This document shows, piece by piece, positions 18,827-27,543 of a stretch of 64,000 bases of DNA. Position 1 is the first letter of the stretch; each line of letters opens with the position of its first letter. The DNA is from Rhizobium herbae (GTDB taxonomy: Bacteria; Pseudomonadota; Alphaproteobacteria; Rhizobiales; Rhizobiaceae). The notes beneath the pieces are model-generated. The model saw nothing but the letters and a program-made list of their open reading frames with translations, ran no database searches and was not told the origin of the DNA. Both the position numbers and the translations under genes were made by a program. The stretch is from positions 496,001 through 560,000 of the forward strand of contig NZ_JAGGJV010000002.1 of assembly GCF_017873135.1 (NCBI RefSeq), given 5' to 3'.

Positions 18827-19546
18827 CTACTCCGCGGCTCGCAACGGACCGAGCGTAACGTCGGTCGTGTAGTTTTCGCGCATGAAGTTGATGAAATTGT
18901 CCTGGAACTGGCGGGTATGAGCATGCGCGAGCTCGTCGGCCAGCTCGACATTCTTGTCCCGGATGGCGTCCAGCATCTGGCTATGTTCGTCCGTCAGCAG
19001 ATACCCTTCATGTGTTCGCTCAAGGTACTCGAAATGGAGGTGGAGCATGCGCTGGCCCTGGGACAGGAGCTTCTCGTAGAACGACGCGAGATACTGGTTC
19101 TTGCCAGCATAGGCGATCGCCATATGGAATTCCTTGTTCGCCTCGGACATGGCGAGGTGATTGCCGGTCCTGACTGCCGTCGCAAAGGCCTTGTCACGCT
19201 TGGCGATGACCTTCAGATCGGTATCGGTGCGCAACGCGGCAGCAAGGCGGGTGTTCATGCGCTGGGCTATGTCCAGGGCTTCCACATATTTCGGAAAGGT
19301 CGCCACCTCGATCGGCGCGACGATCGTGCTGCGGTTCGACAGGGTCACAACGAGCTCGTCCGCCCCGAGACGGATCAGCGCTTCCCGCACGGGTGAACGT
19401 GACATGTCGAACCGCTCGGCAAGAGTGGTTTCGTCGAGAAGCTGGCCGGGGGGCAGCGTCAGCGCCAGAATCTCGTTGCGGAGCGTGTCGTAGACGCTTT
19501 TCCAGCCGGTACCCCGGATTCGTTTCACTTCAGTCTCGTCAGACAC
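18827..19546 (-). CDS. GntR/FadR-family transcriptional regulator
   Basis: The 239-residue protein has an N-terminal winged helix (about residues 15–80, with LAERFDMSRSPVREALIRLG) and an all-helical FCD ligand-binding domain at about residues 95–220. FCD regulators usually sense a small carboxylic or amino acid and repress a nearby catabolic operon. Here it is divergent from the ABC transporter and enzyme genes, with 197 bases between the two starts. The arrangement resembles hypR of the Sinorhizobium hydroxyproline locus. The repeats at 19618–19661 are its likely binding sites. Confidence 0.9.
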   Translation of the reverse strand: MSDETEVKRIRGTGWKSVYDTLRNEILALTLPPGQLLDETTLAERFDMSRSPVREALIRLGADELVVTLSNRSTIVAPIEVATFPKYVEALDIAQRMNTRLAAALRTDTDLKVIAKRDKAFATAVRTGNHLAMSEANKEFHMAIAYAGKNQYLASFYEKLLSQGQRMLHLHFEYLERTHEGYLLTDEHSQMLDAIRDKNVELADELAHAHTRQFQDNFINFMRENYTTDVTLGPLRAAE

Positions 19547-19617
19547 TTAGGTCCCTTTCATCGGCAGATGCGGCATTGGGCCAGAAAACCATCGTCCCGG
19601 CAATGTAATTTTTCCGC

Positions 19618-19661
19618 TTGACTTTGTCGACACGCTGTTGACACATATTACTCAGTCGACA
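19618..19661 (+). promoter_or_regulatory. Probable promoter with three GTCGACA-like operator boxes
   Basis: TTGACT at 19618–19623 could be a −35 box; the AT-rich ACATATTA near 19643–19650 is the only −10 candidate, at a slightly long spacing. Overlapping it are TGTCGACA (19625–19632, a palindrome), TGTTGACA (19636–19643) and AGTCGACA (19654–19661). The three boxes are 11 and 18 bases apart, start to start. FadR-type regulators bind short palindromes, so these are likely sites for the divergent GntR protein. Confidence 0.5.
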
Positions 19662-19743
19662 CGTAGCCGACATGAAATAACAGAAACGGCCAGAGCCGAC
19701 GAGTGGAACCGCGCATCACGCGCACAGCAAAAGAGGAATGCCG

Positions 19744-20577
19744 ATGTTCTCGAAGATGATCACGTCCGCCGCGCGGGCAGTGCCAGCGCTCGCTCTCGTG
19801 GGTGCTCTTTCCGTACCAGCCGCTCACGCCCAGACTGCCGAGGGATATTGGCAGGGGGTCCAGACTGCGGGTGTCCTGAAATGCGGTGCTGCAGTGGCTC
19901 CGCCGTACATTATGCGGGACCCGGCGACCGGAGAATATTCCGGCTTCTATGCTGATCTTTGCCGCGAGTTCGCCGACACGCTGAAGGTGAAAGCCGAATT
20001 CATCGACACGACCTGGGATAACATCGTTGCCGGTCTTCAGGCCGGGAAGTGGGACATGTCGCTGGCGCTCAACCGCACACCGGCCCGCGCCATGGCCGTC
20101 CAGTTTTCGATCCCGGCGATGGAATACCAGATCTCGCTTGCCTACAACAAAAGCAACCCGAAGATCCCGCAGGGCGCCGCTTCGGTCGCCGATATCGACA
20201 AGGCCGATGTGACGATCGCCGTCATGTCCGGTACCGCGCAGGACAAGGCAATTTCGGCCGTCGTCAAGAACGCGACGATCATGCGCCTGCCTGGAAACGA
20301 TGAAACGCGCCTCGCGCTGAATTCCAAACGCGCCGATCTCCTGGTCGACGCTTCGGACACAAACCAGCTTCTCACACAGGCCAACCCGGACTGGGCGGTG
20401 GCGATCAATCCGACGCCGGCGCTTGCCAAGCAGGGGGTTTCGTTCGGCCTGCCGCACGGCATGTCGGCCGCCGATGTCGAAGTGGTGAATATCTTCCTGG
20501 AGGAGAAGGTCGCGACCGGTCATGTCGACGAGTTGATCCGCAAGGCGGTGGATCAGGTTCTCAGCAGTTCCAACTGA
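19744..20577 (+). CDS. ABC transporter periplasmic amino-acid-binding protein
   Basis: The 277-residue protein has a signal peptide (about residues 1–30, cleavage after AAHA) and a type II solute-binding fold of the polar amino acid class (GVLKCGAAVAPPYIMRD, then GEYSGFYADLCREFADTL). It would capture the substrate in the periplasm for the ATPase and two permeases encoded next. ATG 19738 touches the AAGAGGA site, so ATG 19744, seven bases after GAGG, is preferred. The ligand is not readable; the downstream enzymes suggest proline, hydroxyproline or a related imino acid. Confidence 0.92.
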   Translation: MFSKMITSAARAVPALALVGALSVPAAHAQTAEGYWQGVQTAGVLKCGAAVAPPYIMRDPATGEYSGFYADLCREFADTLKVKAEFIDTTWDNIVAGLQAGKWDMSLALNRTPARAMAVQFSIPAMEYQISLAYNKSNPKIPQGAASVADIDKADVTIAVMSGTAQDKAISAVVKNATIMRLPGNDETRLALNSKRADLLVDASDTNQLLTQANPDWAVAINPTPALAKQGVSFGLPHGMSAADVEVVNIFLEEKVATGHVDELIRKAVDQVLSSSN

Positions 20578-20642
20578 TCCTGTTGGCGTCGGCGCATGTC
20601 GCCGACGCCTTCTTCTGGTTTTAAGATGAACCGAGAGCGGCC

Positions 20643-21425
20643 ATGGCCATGTCCTTCAGTCTTCCCCTCGTCAAAATGCAGGCACTCCACAAGAGCTATG
20701 CCGACGGCGCCATCCAGGTGCTCAAAGGCATCGATATCGAAATGAAGCCGGGTGAACGCGTCGTCGTCATCGGCCCCAGCGGCGGCGGCAAGAGTACCCT
20801 GCTGCGGGTGATGATGGGGCTGGAGAAGATTGACAGCGGTTCGGTGACCTTTGACGGAAAGCCGTACATCTCCTCCGGAGTCAAAGAGAGCAAGACCGTC
20901 ATTGACATGAGTGTCCGCCGCTCGATCGGCATGGTCTTCCAGCATTATACTTTGTTTCCGCATCTCAATGTCCTGCAGAATCTCACCCTTGCTCCCTGCA
21001 AGGTGCGCGGCGAAGCAAAGGCCAAGGCGCAGGATCGGGCGCAGACCCTCTTGGAGCGTTTTGGGCTGGGTGCAAAAGCGAAAGCCTATCCGGCCCAGCT
21101 TTCCGGGGGCCAGAAGCAGCGCGTTGCCATCGCCCGCGCCTTGATGCTCGATCCGAAGCTGATGCTGTTCGACGAAGTGACATCGGCACTGGACCCTGAA
21201 CTGGTCGGCGAAGTCGAGCAGGTCATCCTGCAGCTTGCCGCCCAGAACATGCCGATGATGATCGTCACCCACGATATGTGGTTCGCCAGGAATATTGCCT
21301 CCCGGGTCATCTTCTGCGCAGGCGGAGTGGTGGTCGAGGACGGTCCGCCGGAGCAGGTGCTCGGGTCTCCGAAGGAGGAGCGAACCAAGGAATTCATCGA
21401 CCGCGTCTTTCACATCAACCAATAG
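20643..21425 (+). CDS. ABC transporter ATP-binding protein (polar amino acid type)
   Basis: The 260-residue ATPase powers the importer. Walker A is GPSGGGKSTLL (about residues 42–52), the signature is LSGGQKQRVAIARAL, and Walker B is LMLFDEVTSALDPE, with the switch His in MMIVTHDMWFA. It belongs to the GlnQ/HisP group. A second ATG six bases in is equally possible as start. It lies 65 bases after the binding-protein gene and ten before the first permease. Confidence 0.95.
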   Translation: MAMSFSLPLVKMQALHKSYADGAIQVLKGIDIEMKPGERVVVIGPSGGGKSTLLRVMMGLEKIDSGSVTFDGKPYISSGVKESKTVIDMSVRRSIGMVFQHYTLFPHLNVLQNLTLAPCKVRGEAKAKAQDRAQTLLERFGLGAKAKAYPAQLSGGQKQRVAIARALMLDPKLMLFDEVTSALDPELVGEVEQVILQLAAQNMPMMIVTHDMWFARNIASRVIFCAGGVVVEDGPPEQVLGSPKEERTKEFIDRVFHINQ

Positions 21426-21434
21426 GAGGCGAGG

Positions 21435-22097
21435 GTGGAGTACACATTCGACTTCAACGCGGTCTCGCTTGCACCCTTGCTCAAGGGCCTATGGGTGTCG
21501 CTTGAACTGACGGTCGCCGCCAATGTCATCGGCATCGTGTTCGGCTTCGGATTGGCGCTGCTGATCATGAGCCCCTTCAAGCTTGTCCGGCTGCCGTTCA
21601 TGCTGTTCGTCGAGTTCTTTCGCTGCACGCCGGCGATCGTCCAGATCGTCTGGATCTTCTATTGCGTGCCGATGCTGTTCGACGTGTTTCTCGATCCGAT
21701 CACGATGGGCGTGCTGGCTCTGGGCCTCAATCTAATGGCCTTCAATGCGGAAGCCTATCGGGCGTCCATCCAGGCGGTGCCCAAAGAGCAGATCGACGCC
21801 GGGATCGCCCTTGGCCTGACGCCGGTCCAGCGCATTCTCCACATCGTCTTTCCAACGGCTTTCCGTGCTTCGGTGCCGGTTCTCCTGACCAATGGCATCG
21901 TGATCTTCCAACAGAGCGCCCTCGTTGCGATCGTCGCGATCCAGGATCTCATGTACCAGGGCAAATCCCTGGCAACGGAAACCTATCGCCCGATCGAGAC
22001 ATTCACCGTGGTCGCTCTGATCTATTTCGCGGTGTCTTTCCCGGTAACCCAGATCGTCGGCCTGCTTGAGCGCCGCCGGCAGCTTCTCGTCAGCTAG
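21435..22097 (+). CDS. ABC transporter permease (polar amino acid type)
   Basis: The 220-residue protein has about five membrane spans and the HisM/GlnP-type loop FNAEAYRASIQAVPKEQIDA, followed by GIALGLTPVQRI, which contacts the ATPase. It starts with GTG at 21435, five bases after AGGAGG, the strongest ribosome site in the cluster. It pairs with the second permease, nine bases downstream. Confidence 0.93.
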   Translation: MEYTFDFNAVSLAPLLKGLWVSLELTVAANVIGIVFGFGLALLIMSPFKLVRLPFMLFVEFFRCTPAIVQIVWIFYCVPMLFDVFLDPITMGVLALGLNLMAFNAEAYRASIQAVPKEQIDAGIALGLTPVQRILHIVFPTAFRASVPVLLTNGIVIFQQSALVAIVAIQDLMYQGKSLATETYRPIETFTVVALIYFAVSFPVTQIVGLLERRRQLLVS

Positions 22098-22106
22098 GGG
22101 CACGTC

Positions 22107-22772
22107 ATGGAACTCGATTTCTCGATCCTATCCAAATTCCAGTACGCGCTTCGGCTCGGACTATGGACGACGCTCAAACTCACGGTGATCTGTATCGTGC
22201 TTGGTTGCGCGCTGGGCTTTGCCGTCGGCCTTGCCCGCACGTCGCGCAACATCGCCGTTCGGGCGGTTTCCAGCGCCTATGTGGAATTCTTTCGCGGCAC
22301 GCCGGTCCTCGTCCAATTGTTCTGGATCTTCTTCTGCCTGCCGCTGATGCTTGGTGTCGAGCTCTCCAACTTCACGTCCGGCGTCGTTGCGCTGACGCTG
22401 TACATGGGAGCAATCACCAGCGAGACCTTCCGGGCGAGCCTGAAGTCGATCGGGCCGGAGCAATTTGATGCCTGTGTGGCGCTTGGGCTGCCGAGGAACG
22501 TGCAGGTGATCAACGTCGTTCTGCCGCAGGCGGTTCTTCGCGCCATTCCGACACTGCTGTCGAACTGCGTCAGTCTCTTCAAGGAGAGCGCGCTGGTTTC
22601 GGCCGTAGGCATGGCCGATCTGATGTTCGTTGGCCAGAATATCTCCAACAACACCGCAAGGCCGGTCGAAGTGCTCACGGTCGTGGCGCTCATCTATTTC
22701 GTCATTGCGTTTCCCCTGACACGGGCCGTCTCGGTCATCGAGGCCCGGATCCTCAGGAAACTCGCCATCTAA
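22107..22772 (+). CDS. ABC transporter permease (polar amino acid type), second subunit
   Basis: This 221-residue protein is the partner of the preceding permease. It has about five membrane spans and the coupling loop AITSETFRASLKSIGPEQFD, followed by ACVALGLPRNVQV. The pair of unequal permeases with one ATPase and one binding protein is the standard polar amino acid importer. The lyase gene follows after 31 bases. Confidence 0.93.
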   Translation: MELDFSILSKFQYALRLGLWTTLKLTVICIVLGCALGFAVGLARTSRNIAVRAVSSAYVEFFRGTPVLVQLFWIFFCLPLMLGVELSNFTSGVVALTLYMGAITSETFRASLKSIGPEQFDACVALGLPRNVQVINVVLPQAVLRAIPTLLSNCVSLFKESALVSAVGMADLMFVGQNISNNTARPVEVLTVVALIYFVIAFPLTRAVSVIEARILRKLAI

Positions 22773-22803
22773 TCGCAACAGCTTCACAGACAGGAGACAC
22801 CCC

Positions 22804-23682
22804 ATGAAACTGTCCGGCGTCATGCCCGCGCTCATCACCCCTTTCGACGCAAACGGCAAGGTCGATTTCAAAGCTTATGAAAAACATCTGACCGCCCTGC
22901 GCGCTGCGGGCGTGACAGGCTGGGTGCCGATGGGATCGACCGGCGAATATTCCGCGCTTACCAATGCGGAGCGGGACGAGGTGCTGAAGTTCGTCAAGGA
23001 TTTCGCCAATGAGGGCGAGGCCCTGATCGCCGGCACGAATGCACCGGCGACCCGCGAGGTCATCGAGAACACCTTGCGCGCCAAGGAGATCGGTTACGAC
23101 ACCGTTCTGCTCGCCACGCCGTTTTATACCCGCCCGACCCAGGACGAGCTTCTGGCGCATTTCCAGAGGGTGCTGACGGAAACCGACATCAACCTCGTCC
23201 TCTACAGCTATCCCTACAAGGATGGTGTCGAGATCGGCTTCGACATCCTCGACGCGCTGGCCGATGATCCGCGCGTTCTCGGCATCAAGGAGAGCTCCGG
23301 TTCGCTTCAACGGGCGATCGATATCCATGCCCGTTACAAGGGGCGTATCGACCTCATCTCCGGTTCCGACGATATCGCGCTCGATTTCATGTTCTGGGGT
23401 GCCGATGCCTGGATTTGCGGACCGGCGAACTGCATGGCGAAGGCCTGCGTCGACCTCGACCGCACCTTCCGCTCGGGCGACCTTGCCGAGGCGCGCGAGA
23501 AGATGGTGGTTCTCTATCGTGCCATGAACATCCTGGAGAGCGGCAAGTTCGTGCAGAAGGTCAAGTATGGCTGCGAACTGCAGGGGCTTCCAGTCGGTAT
23601 TTGCCGGGCTCCGCTCGGCGAGCTGACCACCGATGAGAAGGCGGAATTCACCGCAGCCATGCAGCCTATCCTGAACTGGTAG
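22804..23682 (+). CDS. DapA-family lyase/deaminase, probable HypD-like
   Basis: The 292-residue protein is a class I aldolase-fold enzyme of the dihydrodipicolinate synthase family. The Schiff-base Lys is Lys162 in GIKESSGS, and the partner Tyr is Tyr134 in LYSYPYKDG. Positions match E. coli DapA (161 and 133), but the DapA arginine region is replaced, so lysine synthesis is unlikely. In hydroxyproline catabolism a member of this family, HypD, deaminates pyrroline-4-hydroxy-2-carboxylate to 2-oxoglutarate semialdehyde. The adjacent oxidase and aldehyde dehydrogenase fit that role. Assignment is by context. Confidence 0.85.
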   Translation: MKLSGVMPALITPFDANGKVDFKAYEKHLTALRAAGVTGWVPMGSTGEYSALTNAERDEVLKFVKDFANEGEALIAGTNAPATREVIENTLRAKEIGYDTVLLATPFYTRPTQDELLAHFQRVLTETDINLVLYSYPYKDGVEIGFDILDALADDPRVLGIKESSGSLQRAIDIHARYKGRIDLISGSDDIALDFMFWGADAWICGPANCMAKACVDLDRTFRSGDLAEAREKMVVLYRAMNILESGKFVQKVKYGCELQGLPVGICRAPLGELTTDEKAEFTAAMQPILNW

Positions 23683-23745
23683 GCGTCATCTCTGTCGCGG
23701 CGCGACAGGCCCCCGGTCGTTATCTCTTGAGCCTGAGGAAAAGAA

Positions 23746-24984
23746 GTGTCTTCCATCGTCGTCGTCGGAGCCGGCATCATTGGTACGGCCATTGCCTACG
23801 AGTTGCAGCGCCGCGGCCAGTCCGTCGTGCTGGTCGACAAGACCGGGCCGGGGCAGGGTGCGTCCTATGGCAACATGGCGAGCATTGCGGTGACGGAATT
23901 TATGCCGGCCTCCCGGCCGGGAATCTGGGCGCAGATGCCGAAATGGTTGCTTGATCCGGAAGGCCCGGTGCGCATCCGCCCCTCGTACTTGCCCCGCCTG
24001 ATCCCCTGGTTTCTGCGTTTTCTCGACGCGAGCCGCCCGTCGAAGCTCAGGGCGCTTGAGGCTGCGGGGGCTGCCCTGTGCGCACGGGTTTACGAGGATC
24101 TCGACGATCTGCTGAAGACGACGGGTCTTCAGGATATGCTCAGCAGAGAAGGCTGCCTGAGCGTTTACGCCGATGAGGCGGAATTCCACGCGGACCGGGA
24201 TCATGTCGAGATTCTGGATCGTTTCGGCTTCCGTTACGAAATCCTCGGCGGCGACGCCATTCGTCATCTGGAACCTGCTTTGACGACTAAGATTAGCAAG
24301 GCACTGCTTTTTCCTGACAATCGTTCGATCTCCGATCCGTATAAACTCGTTCTGAAACTCTTCGAAAAATTCCAAGAGCTTGGCGGTGTTATTCAGCAGG
24401 GAGAGGTCGTCGGTTTCGATCACGACAATTCCGGCGTTACAGCCTTGCGCCTCGCTGATGGCCGCCGGCTTGAAGCCGGATCGGTGGTCCTGGCGGCCGG
24501 AGCTTTCACCGCACGCCTGTCGGCAATGCTGCAGGAGCCGATCCCGCTCGAAACGGAGCGCGGCTATCACACGCAGATAATGGCGCCTGGTCTTTCGATA
24601 CGCCATTCGATGATCTGGCCGGCACGGGCCTTCATGGTCACGCCAACGGCCGGCGGCATCCGCGTCGGCGGCACGGTCGAAATGGCCGGCCTTGATGCTG
24701 CGCCAGACTACAGACGCTCCAAGGTTCTGGTGAAGCGGGCGCGGGAGGCACTGCCTCACCTGAAGGTGGAGAATACGACCGAATGGATGGGGCATCGCCC
24801 GGCCATGCCGGACACCGTTCCGGTCATGGGGCCATCGGCAAAGCGGAAGAACGTCTGGTACGCCACCGGCCATGGACATCTTGGCCTGACATATGGCGCG
24901 ACCACCGCACGTCTGATGGCCGATCTCATCACGGGCGTCACGCCGCCCATCGACATGAAACCCTATCGGGTCGACCGGTTCTAA
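23746..24984 (+). CDS. FAD-dependent D-amino-acid oxidase/dehydrogenase, probable HypO-like
   Basis: The 412-residue flavoprotein has an N-terminal FAD fold (SIVVVGAGIIGTAIAYELQR) and the DadA/DAO-type substrate domain, ending with GHGHLGLTYGATTARLMADL. It should oxidise the amine of a D-amino or imino acid to the imine. In hyp pathways this step turns cis-4-hydroxy-D-proline into pyrroline-4-hydroxy-2-carboxylate for the DapA-family enzyme. Translation starts at GTG 23746 after a GAGG site. No signal peptide is seen. Confidence 0.87.
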   Translation: MSSIVVVGAGIIGTAIAYELQRRGQSVVLVDKTGPGQGASYGNMASIAVTEFMPASRPGIWAQMPKWLLDPEGPVRIRPSYLPRLIPWFLRFLDASRPSKLRALEAAGAALCARVYEDLDDLLKTTGLQDMLSREGCLSVYADEAEFHADRDHVEILDRFGFRYEILGGDAIRHLEPALTTKISKALLFPDNRSISDPYKLVLKLFEKFQELGGVIQQGEVVGFDHDNSGVTALRLADGRRLEAGSVVLAAGAFTARLSAMLQEPIPLETERGYHTQIMAPGLSIRHSMIWPARAFMVTPTAGGIRVGGTVEMAGLDAAPDYRRSKVLVKRAREALPHLKVENTTEWMGHRPAMPDTVPVMGPSAKRKNVWYATGHGHLGLTYGATTARLMADLITGVTPPIDMKPYRVDRF

Positions 24985-25018
24985 CCGGACGCCACGCTCG
25001 ACAGGAAGGAAAACGGCA

Positions 25019-26494
25019 ATGCGAAACGAACTCTACATCGACGGCAGATGGGTCAAGCCCGTCAGGGGAGGTAGCACCGAGGTGATCAACCCTGCGACCG
25101 AGGAGGTCATCCAAACGATTGCCGCCGCGACCGAGGAAGACGTCGACCTCGCCGTCAAGGCGGCCCGCCGCGCTTTCGACAAGGATGGCTGGCCGAAACT
25201 GTCCGGCGCCCAGCGTGCGACCTATCTTCGTTCCATCGCCGACGGCATTCGTGCGCGCCAGGCAGAGATCGCCCGGTTGGAAGTTCTCGACAACGGCAAA
25301 CCCTTTCCGGAAGCGGACTGGGATGTTGCGGATGCAGCAGGATGTTTTGATTTCTACGCGGGGCTTGCCGAGCAGCTCGATAGTAATCCGGAGGAGGGGA
25401 TCGCTCTCGCCGATGACCGGTTCACGTCCAAGGCGGTGAGGGAGCCGATCGGTGTCGCGGGAGCCATAATTCCATGGAACTATCCGCTGCTGATGGCCGC
25501 CTGGAAGGTCGCACCGGCGCTTGCGGCTGGATGCACAATTGTTCTCAAACCCGCTGAACAAACGTCGCTGACGGCGCTTGAGTTGGCCGCCATTGCCGAC
25601 GACGTCGGCCTGCCTGCAGGGGTATTGAACATTCTGACCGGCGCCGGTTCCGTGGCTGGCCAGGCGATCATCGATCACAAGGGGGTCGACAAGCTGGCAT
25701 TTACAGGATCGGGACCGATCGGCTCCAAAATCATGGCCGCGGCTGCTCGCGACATCAAGCGCGTGAGCCTCGAACTCGGCGGCAAGTCGCCCTTCGTCGT
25801 CTTCGAAGATGCCGATATCGATGAAGCCGTCGAATGGATCATGTTCGGCATCTTCTGGAACCAGGGTCAGGTCTGCTCGGCGACTTCCCGCGTTCTCGTG
25901 CACGAGGAGATCTACCAGCGCCTGCTCGCCCGCCTCGTCGAGGAGACGAACAAGATCACGATCGGCAACGGTCTCGATGACGGCGTCCTGCTGGGCCCGC
26001 TGGTGTCGAAGCGTCAGTACGAACAGGTTCTCGCAGCGATCGAGGGCGCACGCAAAGCCGGGGCGACGGTTGCCTGCGGCGGGACACGTCCGGAAGGATT
26101 CGACAAGGGTTACTACCTTCGACCGGCAGTGCTGGTTGATGTTCCTCTCGACAGCGACGCATGGGTCGAGGAAATTTTCGGGCCGGTCGTCTGCGTCAGG
26201 CCCTTCAGGACGGAGGAGGAGGCAATCGAGCTTGCCAATGACAGTCGCTTCGGGCTTGCTGCGGCGGTGATGTCCAAGGATGATGTTCGTGCCGAGCGGG
26301 TCGCCGCCGCCTTCCGCGCCGGCATCGTCTGGATCAACTGCTCGCAGCCAACCTTCACCGAAGCGCCTTGGGGTGGATACAAGGAATCCGGCATAGGTCG
26401 CGAACTCGGTCGCTGGGGGCTCGAAAACTACCTCGAAACGAAGCAGATCACCAAATACATCACCGACAAGCCCTGGGGCTGGTACATCAAGTGA
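25019..26494 (+). CDS. NAD(P)-dependent aldehyde dehydrogenase
   Basis: The 491-residue protein is a complete member of the aldehyde dehydrogenase superfamily. It has the cofactor region GAIIPWNYPLLMAAWKVAPA, the general-base Glu in VSLELGGKSPF and the catalytic Cys in NQGQVCSATSRV. It resembles betaine-aldehyde-type enzymes. In this cluster the natural substrate would be 2-oxoglutarate semialdehyde or a related acid aldehyde, feeding the citric acid cycle; that is inferred from the neighbours. The stop overlaps a possible GTG start of the next gene. Confidence 0.92.
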   Translation: MRNELYIDGRWVKPVRGGSTEVINPATEEVIQTIAAATEEDVDLAVKAARRAFDKDGWPKLSGAQRATYLRSIADGIRARQAEIARLEVLDNGKPFPEADWDVADAAGCFDFYAGLAEQLDSNPEEGIALADDRFTSKAVREPIGVAGAIIPWNYPLLMAAWKVAPALAAGCTIVLKPAEQTSLTALELAAIADDVGLPAGVLNILTGAGSVAGQAIIDHKGVDKLAFTGSGPIGSKIMAAAARDIKRVSLELGGKSPFVVFEDADIDEAVEWIMFGIFWNQGQVCSATSRVLVHEEIYQRLLARLVEETNKITIGNGLDDGVLLGPLVSKRQYEQVLAAIEGARKAGATVACGGTRPEGFDKGYYLRPAVLVDVPLDSDAWVEEIFGPVVCVRPFRTEEEAIELANDSRFGLAAAVMSKDDVRAERVAAAFRAGIVWINCSQPTFTEAPWGGYKESGIGRELGRWGLENYLETKQITKYITDKPWGWYIK

Positions 26495-26499
26495 GCGAC

Positions 26500-27534
26500 A
26501 TGCGTTTCGAAAGATCTCTCGAACTGCTTCTTGTCCACTGCCAGGGCGAACTTGGCCACGTCCTCGTCAGCGGCGCTCCCGACATTCCAGGCGCCACGAT
26601 GCTCGACAAGATGAACCACATCAACACGGTCGATGACAGCCTGCGTCGCTTCGTCACCTTCGAGCCGCGCGCAAACGTCGCCATGTCAGTGAACCTGCTG
26701 GTTCCGCCGGCGCGTGCGGATGCTGATGCCGGCTTCATCGTGCTACAGGCGGACCGGGCGCACCCGATGTCGGGAAGCAATTGCATCTGCGTCGTGACCG
26801 CGCTTCTCGAAAGCGGGCGTGTTCCCATGCAGGAGCCGGAAACGACGGTTCGACTGGATACGCCCGCCGGACTGATCGTCGCCCGCGCACGCTGCGAGAA
26901 CGGGCGCTGCCTTGCCGTCAGTCTCGACAATGTGCCGAGCTTTGCCGAGCTTCTCGACCACGAAATCGGTACCCCGTTCTGGGGTCGCATCAAGGTCGAT
27001 GTGGCGTTCGGCGGCGTCTACTACGCGCTGGTGGATGTCGGGCAAATCGGACTTCGCATCGACCCGGCAAACGCGCGCGCTCTTGCTGAAGCCGGTATCG
27101 AGCTCAAACGCCTTCTGGCGGACAAGATCGAGGTTAGGCATCCCACGTTGCCCGGCGTCGATGAGATTGCCTATGTCATGTTCCGGGACCTGGAGCCGGA
27201 CGGAGCGATCCGAACGTGCACGACGTTGCAACCGGGGCGGGTCGATCGTTCTCCTTGCGGGACCGGCAGTTCGGCCAACCTGGCGGCACTCTTTGCCCGA
27301 GGCCTTGTAAAAGTGGGCGACAAGCGCACGTCTCGCTCCATCATCGGGGGAGAATTCCAGGCTGAGGCGATCGGCGAAACTGATGTCGCGGGAAGACGGG
27401 CCGTTTTGCCGAGGATAACCGGCCGTGGTTATATCTATGGCCACACCGAGCTGCGGCTGTCGGATGACGACCCGTTTGCGCAGGGATTTGCGCTTTCCGA
27501 TACCTGGGGGTCGCAGGTCGGCCTTCTGAAGTGA
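26500..27534 (+). CDS. Proline racemase/hydroxyproline epimerase family protein, Ser/Cys type
   Basis: The 344-residue protein belongs to the proline racemase superfamily, which includes proline racemase, 4-hydroxyproline 2-epimerase and 3-hydroxyproline dehydratase. The second catalytic motif DRSPCGTGSSA carries Cys253. The first motif reads HPMSGSNCICVV, with Ser91 where the racemases and epimerases have Cys (MCGH). Epimerisation of trans-4-hydroxy-L-proline would complete a hyp pathway here, but the Ser makes the exact reaction uncertain. GTG 26491, overlapping the previous stop, is an alternative start adding three residues. Confidence 0.85.
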   Translation: MRFERSLELLLVHCQGELGHVLVSGAPDIPGATMLDKMNHINTVDDSLRRFVTFEPRANVAMSVNLLVPPARADADAGFIVLQADRAHPMSGSNCICVVTALLESGRVPMQEPETTVRLDTPAGLIVARARCENGRCLAVSLDNVPSFAELLDHEIGTPFWGRIKVDVAFGGVYYALVDVGQIGLRIDPANARALAEAGIELKRLLADKIEVRHPTLPGVDEIAYVMFRDLEPDGAIRTCTTLQPGRVDRSPCGTGSSANLAALFARGLVKVGDKRTSRSIIGGEFQAEAIGETDVAGRRAVLPRITGRGYIYGHTELRLSDDDPFAQGFALSDTWGSQVGLLK

Positions 27535-27543
27535 GGTGAACAG

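Noticed and set aside
22804-23682. Housekeeping dihydrodipicolinate synthase (dapA)
   Set aside because: Although Tyr134 and Lys162 match, the dapA-specific substrate region is replaced and the gene lies inside a catabolic transport operon.
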